NCBI GenBank assembly: GCA_963851215.1
Contig: CAWKOG010000017.1
Location: forward strand, 496,001 to 560,000
Direction of reading: 5' to 3'
Length of the DNA: 64,000 bases
Origin: DATKFM01 sp963851215
Lineage (GTDB): Bacteria > Pseudomonadota > Alphaproteobacteria > Dongiales > Dongiaceae
A program made the position numbers and the translations under genes. Below the pieces are notes generated by a model that saw only the letters and a program-made list of their open reading frames with translations, was not told the origin of the DNA and ran no database searches. Shown here in pieces: positions 48,580-57,438 of the stretch. The first letter of the stretch is position 1. The number at the start of each line of letters is the position of its first letter.

Positions 48580-48589
48580 TATGTTGGCA
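48580..48589. promoter_or_regulatory. TATGTTGGCA motif in the ilvE/marR intergenic region
   Basis: Matches the inverted copy at 48637-48648 (TATGTCAACATA, which reads TATGTTGACATA on the other strand). The two copies flank the centre of the divergent region. Similar 10-mers occur twice before uvrB. Confidence 0.5.
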
Positions 48590-48636
48590 AACTATTATGT
48601 CGGATGTTACCGGGAGTCATACGCGATTCCGGAAAA

Positions 48637-48648
48637 TATGTCAACATA
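48637..48648. promoter_or_regulatory. TATGTCAACATA palindrome upstream of the MarR-type gene
   Basis: 5-bp arms TATGT/ACATA around CA, 15 bases before the regulator's ATG. A typical size for a MarR-dimer site, and probably autoregulatory. Confidence 0.55.
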
Positions 48649-48662
48649 GCTGACGTAAATTC

Positions 48663-49160
48663 ATGGCTGATGTGAAACCCCTGGCCAACCCCTTGTTCCT
48701 GCGCGAGGAAGAACTGCGCCAGGGCATCGAGATGCTGTTCTACGCCTATCGCGATTTCACCGCGGAGGCCGACGCCATGCTGGCCCAGTACGGATTCGGC
48801 CGCGCCCATCACCGGGTGATCTATTTCGTCGGCCGCAATCCCGGCATGACCGTGTCGGCGCTGCTGTCGATCCTGAAGATCACCAAGCAGAGCCTGAGCC
48901 GCGTGCTGAGCCAGCTGGTGAAGAAGGGCCTGATCACCCAGCGGCCCGGCCCGCGCGACCGGCGGCAGCGGCTGCTGGAGCTGACGGCCTCGGGCGCCGA
49001 TCTGGAACGGCGGCTGACCGAGGCGCAGCGGGCGCTGGTGGCCAAGGCCTATCGCGCCGCCGGCGCCGAGGCCGTCGACGGGTTTCGCAAGGTGCTGCTC
49101 GGGCTGATCAACGACTCCGATCGCGGCAAGTTCGCGCGTCCGGGCGGCGTGCGCCGCTAG
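48663..49160 (+). CDS. MarR family transcriptional regulator
   Basis: 165 aa. The winged helix-turn-helix covers about 55-110 (ALLSILKITKQSLSRVLSQLVKKGLITQ with the wing RPGPRDRRQRLLELT), with helical dimerisation ends. It is divergent from ilvE, and the shared intergenic sites make it the likely regulator of ilvE. No clear ribosome site precedes the ATG. The effector is unknown. The response-regulator gene follows 37 bases after the stop, on the same strand. Confidence 0.9.
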   Translation: MADVKPLANPLFLREEELRQGIEMLFYAYRDFTAEADAMLAQYGFGRAHHRVIYFVGRNPGMTVSALLSILKITKQSLSRVLSQLVKKGLITQRPGPRDRRQRLLELTASGADLERRLTEAQRALVAKAYRAAGAEAVDGFRKVLLGLINDSDRGKFARPGGVRR

Positions 49161-49197
49161 GGCGCTGAGACGGGCAAGGGAGCGAGAGATTCTCAAC

Positions 49198-49893
49198 GTG
49201 AACGTCGCCGCGGACCCGCAAGAGCCGCCCCATATCCTCGTCGTCGATGATGACAAGCGGTTGCGCGACCTGTTGCGCCGGTTCCTCAGCGACCAGGGCT
49301 TCCGCGTCACCATCGCCAATGACGCAGCCGATGCGCGGCGCAAGCTGGCGGGACTGGATTTCGACCTGCTGGTCCTCGACATCATGATGCCGGGCGAAAA
49401 CGGGCTCGACCTGACGCGCTCCCTGCGGCAGCAGAAGGCGGTGCCGATCCTGCTGCTGACGGCCATGGGCGAACCCGATGACCGCATCACCGGCCTCGAC
49501 AGTGGCGCCGACGATTATCTGGCCAAGCCCTTCGAGCCCCGGGAGCTGGTGTCGCGCATCCGCGCCATCCTGCGGCGCATCCCGCGAGAACCCGAAGCGG
49601 CCCGCCGCACGGTCCGCTTCGGCCCCTTCACCTTCGACATCGACCGGCGCAGCCTGCGCCAGGGCACGGCCGATATAAGGCTCACCGGCGCAGAGGCCGA
49701 TCTGCTGGCGCAACTCGCGGCTGCGCCGGGGACCGCCGTCAGCCGCGATACCCTGGGCCAGAGCACCAGCGCGGAGAGCCGCATGGTGGATGTGCAGGTG
49801 ACGCGGTTGCGGCGCAAGATCGAAACCGATCCCCGGTTCCCCCGCTATCTGGTGACGGTACGCGGCCGGGGCTATATGCTGCAGACCGACTGA
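49198..49893 (+). CDS. OmpR/PhoB-type response regulator
   Basis: 231 aa from GTG. Receiver domain with Asp17-Asp18 (VVDDDK), phospho-acceptor Asp61 (LLVLDIMMPGENGL) and Lys in LAKPFEP; C-terminal winged helix (about 135-228) ending RGRGYML, of the OmpR/PhoB type. The downstream gene is its cognate kinase, 24 bases away. Its target genes cannot be read here; the aldo/keto reductase and lytic transglycosylase follow but have no shared palindrome that I could see. Confidence 0.92.
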   Translation: MNVAADPQEPPHILVVDDDKRLRDLLRRFLSDQGFRVTIANDAADARRKLAGLDFDLLVLDIMMPGENGLDLTRSLRQQKAVPILLLTAMGEPDDRITGLDSGADDYLAKPFEPRELVSRIRAILRRIPREPEAARRTVRFGPFTFDIDRRSLRQGTADIRLTGAEADLLAQLAAAPGTAVSRDTLGQSTSAESRMVDVQVTRLRRKIETDPRFPRYLVTVRGRGYMLQTD

Positions 49894-49917
49894 GTTGATC
49901 GAACGGGGAAACGCTTC

Positions 49918-51264
49918 ATGGCGGTGATCGCCGACCGGTTCCGGCAGATAGGATCCCTCAAGAACATCCTGCCCCGCTCGCTGCTGGGCCGTTCCGTCAT
50001 GATCATCGTGACGCCGCTGATCCTGCTGCAGCTTGTCACCACCTCGGTCTTCTATGACAGCCACTGGGACACCGTCACCAAGCGGCTGGCGCGCGGCGTC
50101 GCCGGCGACATTGCCGCCATGATCAGCATGATGGAACAGGATGGCAGCGAGCGCCAGCTGGCCGCGGCTGTTCGAGCTGGCGCAGGAGAGCATGCAGCTG
50201 AAGATGACGTTCGAACCGGACGCGCGGCTGCCGGACGTTTCCTTCACCCTGCGCGAGACCCTGGTCGATCGCAATCTTGGCACCGCTCTGGCGGAACTGG
50301 TGAAGCGTCCCTTCCTGATCGATACCCGATCGCTGGAAACGGAAGTCGAAATCCATGTGCAGATGGATAACGGCGTGCTGCAGATCGTGGCGCCGCGGCG
50401 GCGCCTGTTCAGCTCCACCACCTATGTGGTGATCCTCTGGATGGTCGGAACCTCGCTCGCCCTCTTCACCGTCGCGGCGCTGTTCATGCGCAGCCAGGTG
50501 CGGCCGATCCGCCGGCTTGCCGCGGCGGCGGAAGCTTTCGGCAAGGGCCGCGACAGCGACGAGTTCACCGTCGAGGGCGCCAGCGAGGTGCGTCAGGCGG
50601 GCAATGCCTTCACCGTCATGCGCGACCGCATCCGCCGCCAGATCAGCCAGCGCACGGACATGCTGGCGGGCGTGTCCCATGACCTGCGCACGCCGCTGAC
50701 CCGCATGAAGCTGGCGCTGGCGATGATGGGCAGCGGGCCGGAGGTCGGCGACCTCAAGGCCGATGTGGCTGAAATGGAGCGGATGGTCGGCGGCTATCTC
50801 ACCTTCGCCCGCGGCGCGGGCCGGGAGGCGACGGCGCCGATCGATCTTGGCGAGCTCCTGCAAGACGTGGCCGCCACGGCCCGGCGCGAAGGCGCGGAAA
50901 TCACCCTGGAGACTCGCCGAATATCTCGAAGCCACGGTGCGCCCGGAAGCAATGCGGCGGGCGCTGGTCAATCTTGTCGGCAATGCGCAACGCTACGCGA
51001 AGAAAATCCGCGTCAGCGCCCGCCAAGGCGCGGAAGCCATCGAGATCATCATCGACGATGACGGCCCCGGCGTGCCCGCCGACAAGCGTGAGGAGGTCTT
51101 CCGGCCGTTTTACCGCATCGAGGAATCGCGCAATCCGGAGACCGGCGGCATCGGCCTCGGCCTGACCATCGCCCGCGACGTCGTGCGCGGCCATGGCGGC
51201 GATGTCATCCTCGCGGAACTCGCCGATGGGCGGGCTCCGCGTCATCCTGCGCCTGCCGATTTAG
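49918..51264 (+). CDS. EnvZ-like sensor histidine kinase (frame interrupted three times)
   Basis: 447 aa after bridging. An N-terminal membrane helix (SVMIIVTPLILLQLVTTSVFY), a periplasmic region of about 100 residues, a second helix (TYVVILWMVGTSLALFTVAALF), a HAMP domain, HisKA with SHDLRTPLTRMKLAL, and HATPase_c with NAQRYA, DDGPGVP and GIGLGLTIARDVV. The layout and the RALVNLVGNAQRYA box are EnvZ-type. Extra bases: G near 50160 (restores RLFELAQESM), A near 50912 (restores LELAEYLEATV) and C near 51219 (restores AESPMGGLRVILRLPI). All three are +1. The gene starts 24 bases after the response regulator. Confidence 0.87.
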
Positions 51265-51294
51265 TCCCCACAATCACAGCCGAGAGTTTAGTCG

Positions 51295-52128
51295 ATGCAA
51301 CAGGTCACGCTGCCGTCGGGAGAAAAGGTCGCCGCGCTGGGTCTGGGAACCTGGCAGATGGCCGAGGACCGCGCCAAACGCGCCGATGAGATCGCGACCA
51401 TCCGCCTGGCGCTCGATCTCGGCATGACGCTGCTGGACACCGCGGAGATGTATGGCGAAGGCCGCGCCGAGGAACTGATCGCCGAAGCGCTTCCCGGCCG
51501 CCGCGATCAGGCCTTCATCGTCAGCAAGGTCTATCCCCAGAACGCGACGCGCAAGGGCGCGATCGAGGCCTGCGAGCGCAGCCTGAAGCGGCTGAAGACC
51601 GATCGCATCGATCTCTATCTCCTGCATTGGCGCGCCAATGCTCCGCTGGCAGAAACCCTTGAGGCCTTTGCGGTGCTGCAGAAGGCCGGCAAGATCCGGC
51701 ATCACGGCGTCAGCAATCTGGATCGCGACGACATGCAGGAGCTGTGGGGCCTGCCCGGCGGCAAGGCCTGCGCCACCGATCAGGTGATGTACAATCTGGC
51801 GCGGCGGGGCATCGAGTGGAATCTCCTGCCCTGGTGCCGGGAACGAAAGATGCCGGTGATGGCCTATTGCCCGATCGAGCGCGCGGATCTGCAGAAGGAC
51901 CGCAAGCTGGCCGGGTTCGCCAAGCAGCATGGCATGACCTGGGCGCAGGTGGCGCTGGCCTGGCTGCTGAGCAAGCCGGACGTGATTGCCATCCCCAAGA
52001 CCAGCCGCCCCGATCGGCTGCGGGAGAACCATGGCGCGCTGAAGTTCAAGCTCGACGCCGCGCAGCTGGCGGAACTCGACCGCCTGTTCCCGCCGCCGAA
52101 AGGGCCGGGGCCGCTGGATATGAGTTAG
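51295..52128 (+). CDS. Aldo/keto reductase
   Basis: 277 aa NADPH-dependent (alpha/beta)8 reductase. LGLGTWQM at the start, catalytic Asp-Tyr-Lys-His as LLDTAEMYGEG (Asp, Tyr), SKVYP (Lys) and LYLLHW (His); the cofactor end is AIPKTSRPDRLREN. The family reduces aldehydes such as methylglyoxal or 2,5-diketogluconate; the substrate is not defined. It follows the kinase gene by about 30 bases and may be cotranscribed with it. Confidence 0.92.
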   Translation: MQQVTLPSGEKVAALGLGTWQMAEDRAKRADEIATIRLALDLGMTLLDTAEMYGEGRAEELIAEALPGRRDQAFIVSKVYPQNATRKGAIEACERSLKRLKTDRIDLYLLHWRANAPLAETLEAFAVLQKAGKIRHHGVSNLDRDDMQELWGLPGGKACATDQVMYNLARRGIEWNLLPWCRERKMPVMAYCPIERADLQKDRKLAGFAKQHGMTWAQVALAWLLSKPDVIAIPKTSRPDRLRENHGALKFKLDAAQLAELDRLFPPPKGPGPLDMS

Positions 52129-52246
52129 GCGAAGCCGGGAACTTTGACGCCGCCGTCAGAGTTTTGACCAGATGCGCCGCCAGAATGCCCCGTGCAATCA
52201 ACAATGGACCCGGCTATCTATGTCGCCGCCGGAAGGAATTCAGCAA

Positions 52247-53530
52247 ATGAGGACACGAGGCCATATGCAGCGAGTCAGCCTGTTGATCACCCTGTCCCTG
52301 TGTCTTGCCGCCTGCCAGTCGAACGGCGCGGGGAACACAGAGCCCGGCCAAGGGGACACGACGGCGGCCGCCGGCACGACGGAGAATGTTCCGGAGAAGC
52401 AGTCTTTTTCGGAATGGCTCGATGATCTGCGCGATGAGGCGATGGCAGCCGGCGTTTCCGGCGACACCTTCGACAGCGCCTTCGCCACTGTCCGGGTCAA
52501 TCCGGAGATCGTCGCCAAGGACCGGGACCAGTCGGAATTCACCAAGCCGGTCTGGAGCTATCTGGATTCGGCCGTTTCCCCCGAGAGGGTCGCGAACGGC
52601 AAGATCAAGGAGGCCGAACAGCAGGTCCAACTGAACGCCGCTACCCAGCGCTATGGCGTGCCCAAGGAAATCATTCTGGCGATCTGGGGACTTGAAAGCG
52701 CCTATGGCGCCAATACCGGCGGCTACAATGTCATCGAGTCGCTGGCGACGCTTGCCTATGACGGAAGGCGGCCGCAGGTGTTCCGCGAGCAGCTTATCGA
52801 CGCATTGCTCATCCTCGAGGCCGGCGATATCGAGGCCGCGGCCATGCGCGGCTCCTGGGCCGGCGCCATGGGGCAGACGCAGTTCATGCCCACGGCCTTC
52901 CGGCAATATGCCGTCGACGGCGACAATGACGGCAAGCGCGACATCTGGGGCGATCACGCTGACGTTTTCGGCTCGACGGCGAACTACCTGGTGAAAAAGG
53001 GCTGGCGAGCTGGAGAACCTTGGGGCGCCGAAGTGAAGCTGCCCCGGGATTTCCCGTGGGAGCAGGCGGAGATCGATATCAAGAAGCCGGTCACGGAATG
53101 GCGCACGCTCGGCGTGCGGTTGGCCAACGGCGCCGAACTGCCGGCGGTCGCATCGCAGGCCTCGGTCATCGCGCCGGCCGGACATCGCGGGCCTGCCTTC
53201 ATCGTCTATGAGAATTTCCACACCATCCTGGCCTACAACTACTCGTCGGCCTATGCGCTGGCGGTCGGGCATCTGGCCGATCGCATCGCCGGCGGCGGGC
53301 CGCTGATGGCGAGCTGGCCGCGGGACGATCTGCCGCTGACCAAGGACCAGCGGGTCGAGCTGCAGGAACGGCTCGCCGATCTCGGCTACGATCCAGGCGG
53401 CGTCGATGGGGTGGTGGGTCCGAAGACGCGCACGGCGCTCCGCCAGTATCAGCGCTCGATCGGCGAGATCCCCGACGGCTATCCGACATCGCAGTTGCTG
53501 CAGCAGCTCAAGGACAGCGCGCCGTCATAA
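52247..53530 (+). CDS. Lytic murein transglycosylase with peptidoglycan-binding domain
   Basis: 427 aa. A signal peptide with the lipobox CLAAC (Cys23) anchors it to a membrane. MltB/SLT_2 catalytic domain: IWGLESAYGANTGGYNVIESLATLAYDGRR contains the catalytic Glu, followed by RGSWAGAMGQTQFMPTAFRQYA. The last 60 residues are a PG_binding_1 domain (VDGVVGPKTRTALRQYQRSIG). It cleaves glycan strands of peptidoglycan to 1,6-anhydro products. It shares a convergent gap of 13 bases with csaA. Confidence 0.93.
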   Translation: MRTRGHMQRVSLLITLSLCLAACQSNGAGNTEPGQGDTTAAAGTTENVPEKQSFSEWLDDLRDEAMAAGVSGDTFDSAFATVRVNPEIVAKDRDQSEFTKPVWSYLDSAVSPERVANGKIKEAEQQVQLNAATQRYGVPKEIILAIWGLESAYGANTGGYNVIESLATLAYDGRRPQVFREQLIDALLILEAGDIEAAAMRGSWAGAMGQTQFMPTAFRQYAVDGDNDGKRDIWGDHADVFGSTANYLVKKGWRAGEPWGAEVKLPRDFPWEQAEIDIKKPVTEWRTLGVRLANGAELPAVASQASVIAPAGHRGPAFIVYENFHTILAYNYSSAYALAVGHLADRIAGGGPLMASWPRDDLPLTKDQRVELQERLADLGYDPGGVDGVVGPKTRTALRQYQRSIGEIPDGYPTSQLLQQLKDSAPS

Positions 53531-53543
53531 GTCGGCGCGGCGG

Positions 53544-53903
53544 TTAGTAGAGCCTGCCGCCGTTCGGCACCGTCTTGTCCGGCCGGATCAGCGTGACGTT
53601 GCCGCCTTCATCGCCAAAGCCGAGGACGAGCACCTCCGACATGAAGGGGCCGATCTGCTTCGGCGGGAAGTTCACGACCGCAGCCACCTGGCGCCCGACC
53701 AGGTCCTCGAGCTTGTAGTTCGGCACGATCTGCACGGAAGTGCGGCGCACGCCGATGCTGTCGCCGAAATCCACCTTCAGCTTGTAGGCCGGCCGCCGCG
53801 CCTCCGGGAACGGCTCGGCGGCGACGATGGTGCCGACGCGGATATCGACCTTGCGAAAATCATCATAGGTGATCGCGGACGCGACCGGCTCGACCTTGCT
53901 CAC
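53544..53903 (-). CDS. csaA: tRNA-binding domain protein, CsaA-like
   Basis: 119 aa from a GTG at 53903 with GGGGAG upstream. One OB-fold tRNA-binding domain: FRKVDIRVGTIVAAEPFPEARRPAYKLKVDFG is the diagnostic block, and KQIGPFMSEVLVLG is the end. CsaA homodimers bind tRNA and have chaperone-like activity with the Sec pathway in Bacillus; the role here is inferred. A longer upstream frame (to 54026) covers the phasin terminator and is rejected. Confidence 0.87.
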   Translation of the reverse strand: MSKVEPVASAITYDDFRKVDIRVGTIVAAEPFPEARRPAYKLKVDFGDSIGVRRTSVQIVPNYKLEDLVGRQVAAVVNFPPKQIGPFMSEVLVLGFGDEGGNVTLIRPDKTVPNGGRLY

Positions 53904-53985
53904 GATGTCTCGAACTCCCCAGCTTCCAAACAGGCGCCCGCTATTAGCGTTGCCGGGCGCCAGCGGCAAGGATCGCCCAAAAGCA

Positions 53986-54018
53986 GAACCGCCCCGGCCT
54001 TGCGGCACGGGGCGGTTC
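53986..54018 (-). terminator. Terminator downstream of the phasin gene
   Basis: Perfect 10-bp arms GAACCGCCCC / GGGGCGGTTC around a 13-nt loop; read on the minus strand it is followed by TGCTTTTGG. It ends the phasin transcript just before csaA. Confidence 0.8.
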
Positions 54019-54050
54019 GCGAACAAATCCCGAAATGGGGGACGGGATCG

Positions 54051-54548
54051 TTAGTTCTTGACGGCCTTGGTCTTGAGAGCGGCCTTCACTTCGTCGAAGT
54101 TCGCGGCGACGCGCTTGCTGATTACTTCGATCGCGTCTTCGCTGGTCTTCTGGACCAGTTCGCCGATCTCCCGCGCATTGGCGAGGGCGGACTCGAAGGC
54201 GGCCTTGCTGAGCTCAGCCTGCTTCGCCAGCTTCTCCTCGGCGCTGCCCGGGGCAACGAAATCCTTGGAGACGGAGCCGAACCGGTCAAACGCCTCGCGG
54301 ACCAGCTCGACCTGCCGGCGGAACACCGCCTGGGCGCCCTGGAAGGCGAGTTGGTTGGCGGCGGTCAGGGCCTCGACGTTTTTGCGCTGCGAAGCAAAGG
54401 CAGCCTCGAAATCGAAAGTCGGCGCCTTGCCGTTCGCGAACATCTTGCTGTAGTCGGCGGCGAATTTGTTGAAATCCGCGTAAGTCTTTGTAAAATCACC
54501 GAATTTGAAGCTGTCGGTGGTGAAATCGGATGCGGTGGCTTTTGCCAT
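54051..54548 (-). CDS. Phasin family protein
   Basis: 165 aa, highly helical and Ala/Lys/Glu-rich. The Phasin_2-type core runs about 30-150 (SQRKNVEALTAANQLAFQGAQAVFRRQVELVREAF and TSEDAIEVISKRV), with a coiled-coil tendency; the C-terminus is basic (KTKAVKN). Phasins coat polyhydroxyalkanoate granules. The ATG at 54548 has GAGGAG upstream. Two TTGCA-N-TGCAA-type sites upstream fit control by a PhaR repressor, and a terminator follows. Confidence 0.92.
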   Translation of the reverse strand: MAKATASDFTTDSFKFGDFTKTYADFNKFAADYSKMFANGKAPTFDFEAAFASQRKNVEALTAANQLAFQGAQAVFRRQVELVREAFDRFGSVSKDFVAPGSAEEKLAKQAELSKAAFESALANAREIGELVQKTSEDAIEVISKRVAANFDEVKAALKTKAVKN

Positions 54549-54589
54549 AGGGTATCTCCTCAGTGTCTCGGTGTGGGGACTATCTTTGC

Positions 54590-54598
54590 TGCACTGCA
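54590..54598. promoter_or_regulatory. TGCA-C-TGCA site in the phasin promoter
   Basis: Nine-base TGCA-N-TGCA site, about 40 bases upstream of the phasin ATG. An inverted partner is at 54649-54657. TGC-rich palindromes of this kind are bound by PhaR-type repressors of PHB genes. Confidence 0.5.
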
Positions 54599-54648
54599 CA
54601 ATCTTGGGCCGAATATGTTTAATTCAAGGTCGGGCGTCAAGAAAATTT

Positions 54649-54657
54649 TGCAGTGCA
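54649..54657. promoter_or_regulatory. TGCA-G-TGCA site in the phasin promoter
   Basis: Extended to TTGCAGTGCAA (54648-54658), a perfect palindrome apart from its centre. It is 59 bases from the first site. Confidence 0.5.
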
Positions 54658-54728
54658 ACATAAGAGAAATGGATCGAGTTGATCCGAATCCCCGCTGCCG
54701 GACCCCTGAGAGGCCGGAAAAAGGCGGT

Positions 54729-55367
54729 CTAAGTGGTTTCGCCGTGGCTCGTCTTACGGCCAAAATTCATTGAATTCAGAGAGTTAGCCCAACCTTCGGC
54801 GCGCCGCAGCCGGCCATCCAGGGCCGCCATGGTGCGGCTCTTGTCGGCTGTGTCATCCTTGAGCCAGTCCCGCATGGTGGCACCGTAGATCGCGGCGAGG
54901 CCCTTGGCCCTGATGGCGCCCCGAATCCCGTCGCTGGAGATGCCGGCGGCCTCCAGCATTAGGCCCATGGACCGCAGGAGCGCGCCGCCGGCGCAAAGCC
55001 CGACCAGAGGGTCGCGGCAGGCCGCCGCCAGGAGCCGGCGAATGGCCTCCTTATGGGGATCCAGGGCATCGAACCGCTGCATCAGCACATCGAACAGCTT
55101 GTCGCGGGCGGAACTGCTCTCGGCATCCGGCGCGAAATCGGCCAGTACCTTGCGGTCGATGGCTTTGGAAAAGGCATCCAGAATCGTCATCTTGGACGGA
55201 TACTCATCCAGCAAATCGGACAACATGATCCCTGCCGCTGAAGCAATTTCAGCCAGACCGATTTCCCGCCAGTCGCGCTCCGCGGCTAGGGCCATCGCCG
55301 CCGCGACGATCCGGCCCAGCCCATCGTCCCGTGGCGCCTTCTTTGCCTTAGTCGGCCGTTTCGTCAT
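54729..55367 (-). CDS. TetR-like transcriptional regulator
   Basis: 212 aa. An Arg/Lys-rich N-terminus, then a TetR-type DNA-binding region (GLAEIASAAGIMLSDLLDEYPSKMTILDAFSKAID, about 38-72). The motif after the recognition helix is EYPSK rather than the common YYHF, as in the COQ9-like TetR subgroup. The C-terminal half is helical with no recognisable ligand site. Located between the phasin and ybaK-like genes, transcribed toward the phasin; a link to PHB control is only a guess. Confidence 0.8.
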   Translation of the reverse strand: MTKRPTKAKKAPRDDGLGRIVAAAMALAAERDWREIGLAEIASAAGIMLSDLLDEYPSKMTILDAFSKAIDRKVLADFAPDAESSSARDKLFDVLMQRFDALDPHKEAIRRLLAAACRDPLVGLCAGGALLRSMGLMLEAAGISSDGIRGAIRAKGLAAIYGATMRDWLKDDTADKSRTMAALDGRLRRAEGWANSLNSMNFGRKTSHGETT

Positions 55368-55475
55368 GCGCAGATCCTGGTCCTGGGAAATTTGCTGCCA
55401 TTCAGGCTAGCAGGAATGTAGGCATCCAGGAGGATGAGTTGAAGGCCATGCTGGGGCGACATGGCGGCATTAACA

Positions 55476-55961
55476 TCAACCCTCTTTCAAGGCTGCCACG
55501 CGCGCGCCGGTGATCCGCTGCAGATCCGCCGGAGTCAGCCGGAACACCGAATGCGGCGTGCCCGCAGATGCCCAGATTTCGGCGTATTGCGACAGATCTT
55601 CATCGATGAGGATCAGCGGTTTTTCAGTATGGCCGACCGGCGCGACGCCGCCGATGGCGAATCCGGTCTTGTCGCGGACGAATGTGGCGTCGGCCTTGCC
55701 GATGCCCTCTCCCACCGCCGCGGCCAGCTTGGCTTCGCTGACGCGGTTGACGCCGCTGGCGATGACAAGCACGGCGCGGCCCGAGGGCTTGGCCTTGAAG
55801 ACCAGGGATTTCGCGATCTGCGCCACGGTGCAGCCGATGGCCGCGGCGGCGTCGGCCGAGGTGCGGGTCGAGGCGCCGAACTCCCGGATATCGGCCGCCA
55901 GGCCCAGCGCCGCCAGCGCTTGCCGAACGCGGTCGGCGCTGGTCCCCGAACCTTCCGCCAT
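55476..55961 (-). CDS. YbaK/ProX-like aminoacyl-tRNA deacylase domain protein
   Basis: 161 aa from an ATG at 55961. The INS/YbaK fold is clear: ADAAAAIGCTVAQIAKSLVFKA, with the conserved Lys in this block, then VLVIASGVNRVSEAKLAA, FAIGGVAPVGHTEKPLILID and FRLTPADLQRITGA. YbaK-like proteins deacylate mischarged tRNAs such as Cys-tRNA(Pro). It begins 3 bases after the proC stop, so both are in one operon. Confidence 0.9.
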   Translation of the reverse strand: MAEGSGTSADRVRQALAALGLAADIREFGASTRTSADAAAAIGCTVAQIAKSLVFKAKPSGRAVLVIASGVNRVSEAKLAAAVGEGIGKADATFVRDKTGFAIGGVAPVGHTEKPLILIDEDLSQYAEIWASAGTPHSVFRLTPADLQRITGARVAALKEG

Positions 55962-55963
55962 GG

Positions 55964-56782
55964 CTAACCCGCCAGTTCGCGCGAGCGCTTCGTGGCGGCG
56001 GCGATGGCCTTCGTCATCATCGGTTGCAGCCCATCTTCGGCCATCAGGATCTTCAGCGCCTCGTAAGTCGTGCCTTTGGGGCTGGTGACGTTCTGGCGCA
56101 GCACGGCCGCAGGCTCCGGCGATTGCCGCGCCAATTCGCCCGCGCCACTCACGGTCGCCCGCGCTAAACGCATGGCGAGTTCGGCCGGCAATCCCGCCGC
56201 CGCGCCGGCTTCTGCCAGGCATTCGATCAGCAGGAAAACATAGGCCGGGCCGCCGCCGCTGACCGCCGTCACGGGATCGATCAAACCTTCATCGTCGACC
56301 CAGGCCACCTCGCCCACCGCCTCCAGCAGGCTGTGGCAGAGGTCGCGCTGGGCCTTGCTCGCCTGGGCGCTGTTGCAAGCCACGGTGATGCCCCGCCCGA
56401 CCGCAGCCGGCGTGTTCGGCATAGCCCTGACGACAATCGCCTTGTCACCGAGATGCCGATGAAAATAGGCCACCGTCTTGCCCGCGGCGATCGACAGGAA
56501 CACCGTGCCCGGATTCACCAGGCGCCGATAGGGCGGCAGGGCGTCGTCCATCATCTGCGGCTTGACCGCCAGCAGGATCACCGCCGGCTTGAGATCGGCC
56601 GGAAGTCCCGCGGCATCTGGCAATACCGACACGCCGCGCGCTTTCAAATCCGCAAGCGGTGCGGCATTCGGCTCCACCACAGTCATATGCCCCGGCGGCA
56701 CGCCGCGGTCGAGCCAGCCGCGCAACAGCGCGCCGCCCATCTTGCCGCATCCGACAAGAAGCAGCCGGCCGTCGATGGTCAT
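55964..56782 (-). CDS. proC: Pyrroline-5-carboxylate reductase
   Basis: 272 aa. Last step of proline synthesis: NAD(P)H-dependent reduction of pyrroline-5-carboxylate. Rossmann motif LLVGCGKMGGALLRGW at the N-terminus; VVRAMPNTPAAVGRGITV, the VTAVSGGGPAYVFLLIECLAEAGAAAGLP block and QNVTSPKGTTYEAL, which holds the substrate-binding Thr/Ser residues. It is followed 2 bases later by ybaK-like and preceded 6 bases earlier by the ybjN-like gene: ybjN-proC-ybaK form an operon. Confidence 0.95.
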   Translation of the reverse strand: MTIDGRLLLVGCGKMGGALLRGWLDRGVPPGHMTVVEPNAAPLADLKARGVSVLPDAAGLPADLKPAVILLAVKPQMMDDALPPYRRLVNPGTVFLSIAAGKTVAYFHRHLGDKAIVVRAMPNTPAAVGRGITVACNSAQASKAQRDLCHSLLEAVGEVAWVDDEGLIDPVTAVSGGGPAYVFLLIECLAEAGAAAGLPAELAMRLARATVSGAGELARQSPEPAAVLRQNVTSPKGTTYEALKILMAEDGLQPMMTKAIAAATKRSRELAG

Positions 56783-56788
56783 GGTTGT

Positions 56789-57307
56789 CTAGGCCTCGCC
56801 GACCGGTTCCAGCATGGCGGCATCGAGCGCTTCGCGGGGAGATTTGCCGCCCCAGAGCACGAACTGGAAGGCGGGGAAGAACCGCTCGCACTCATTGAGA
56901 GCGATGTCGACCAGATCCTCCAGCGGCTCGATCGAGGGATTGCCGCCACGCATCAGCATGGTGTGGCGGAACATCGGCACCAGATCCTCGGAACAGAGGT
57001 CGAAATGCCCGAGCCAGAGCTTCTCGTTGATCATGGCTATCAGGTCCGCCGTCTGCAGGCGCTTCTGTGGAGGAATCCTTACATCGAAAAGACAGGAGAA
57101 ATAAACGGCGGAGAGATCCTCCTGCCAGGCGAAGTACATTCGGTAGTCGCACCAGTTGCCGCCGATCTCGACGACCATTTCGCCGTCATTGGTGCGATCG
57201 AAACGCCACTCGTTTGCGCTTACCAGTTCTTCCAGAAGATCGATGGGATTGGTGTTGTAGTCCTGCCGACCCGTGGAAAGTGAGGCCATGCCGTCACCCT
57301 CAGCCAT
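56789..57307 (-). CDS. YbjN domain-containing protein
   Basis: 172 aa. The YbjN fold is recognised by NPIDLLEELVSANEWRFDR, MYFAWQEDLSAVYFSCLFD and MINEKLWLGHFDLCSEDLVPMFRHTMLMRGG. YbjN-like proteins resemble type III secretion chaperones in fold; in E. coli overexpression affects motility and stress. The alphaproteobacterial ones sit beside proC, as here. Function not established. Confidence 0.9.
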   Translation of the reverse strand: MAEGDGMASLSTGRQDYNTNPIDLLEELVSANEWRFDRTNDGEMVVEIGGNWCDYRMYFAWQEDLSAVYFSCLFDVRIPPQKRLQTADLIAMINEKLWLGHFDLCSEDLVPMFRHTMLMRGGNPSIEPLEDLVDIALNECERFFPAFQFVLWGGKSPREALDAAMLEPVGEA

Positions 57308-57438
57308 TGGACCCTAAGACCCGGGAAGTGTTCCGGAGTGGACTGGCCGGACCCCCGATATATGGCCCACCTGTTGCGATCGCCCACTAGATATAGCGTG
57401 CCAAAGAACCGGAGTCGGCGCAAGAAGAAATTTGGCCA

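Noticed and set aside
53406..54773. 455-residue plus-strand frame across csaA and phasin
   Set aside because: It overlaps two real minus-strand genes and their terminator and has no family motif.
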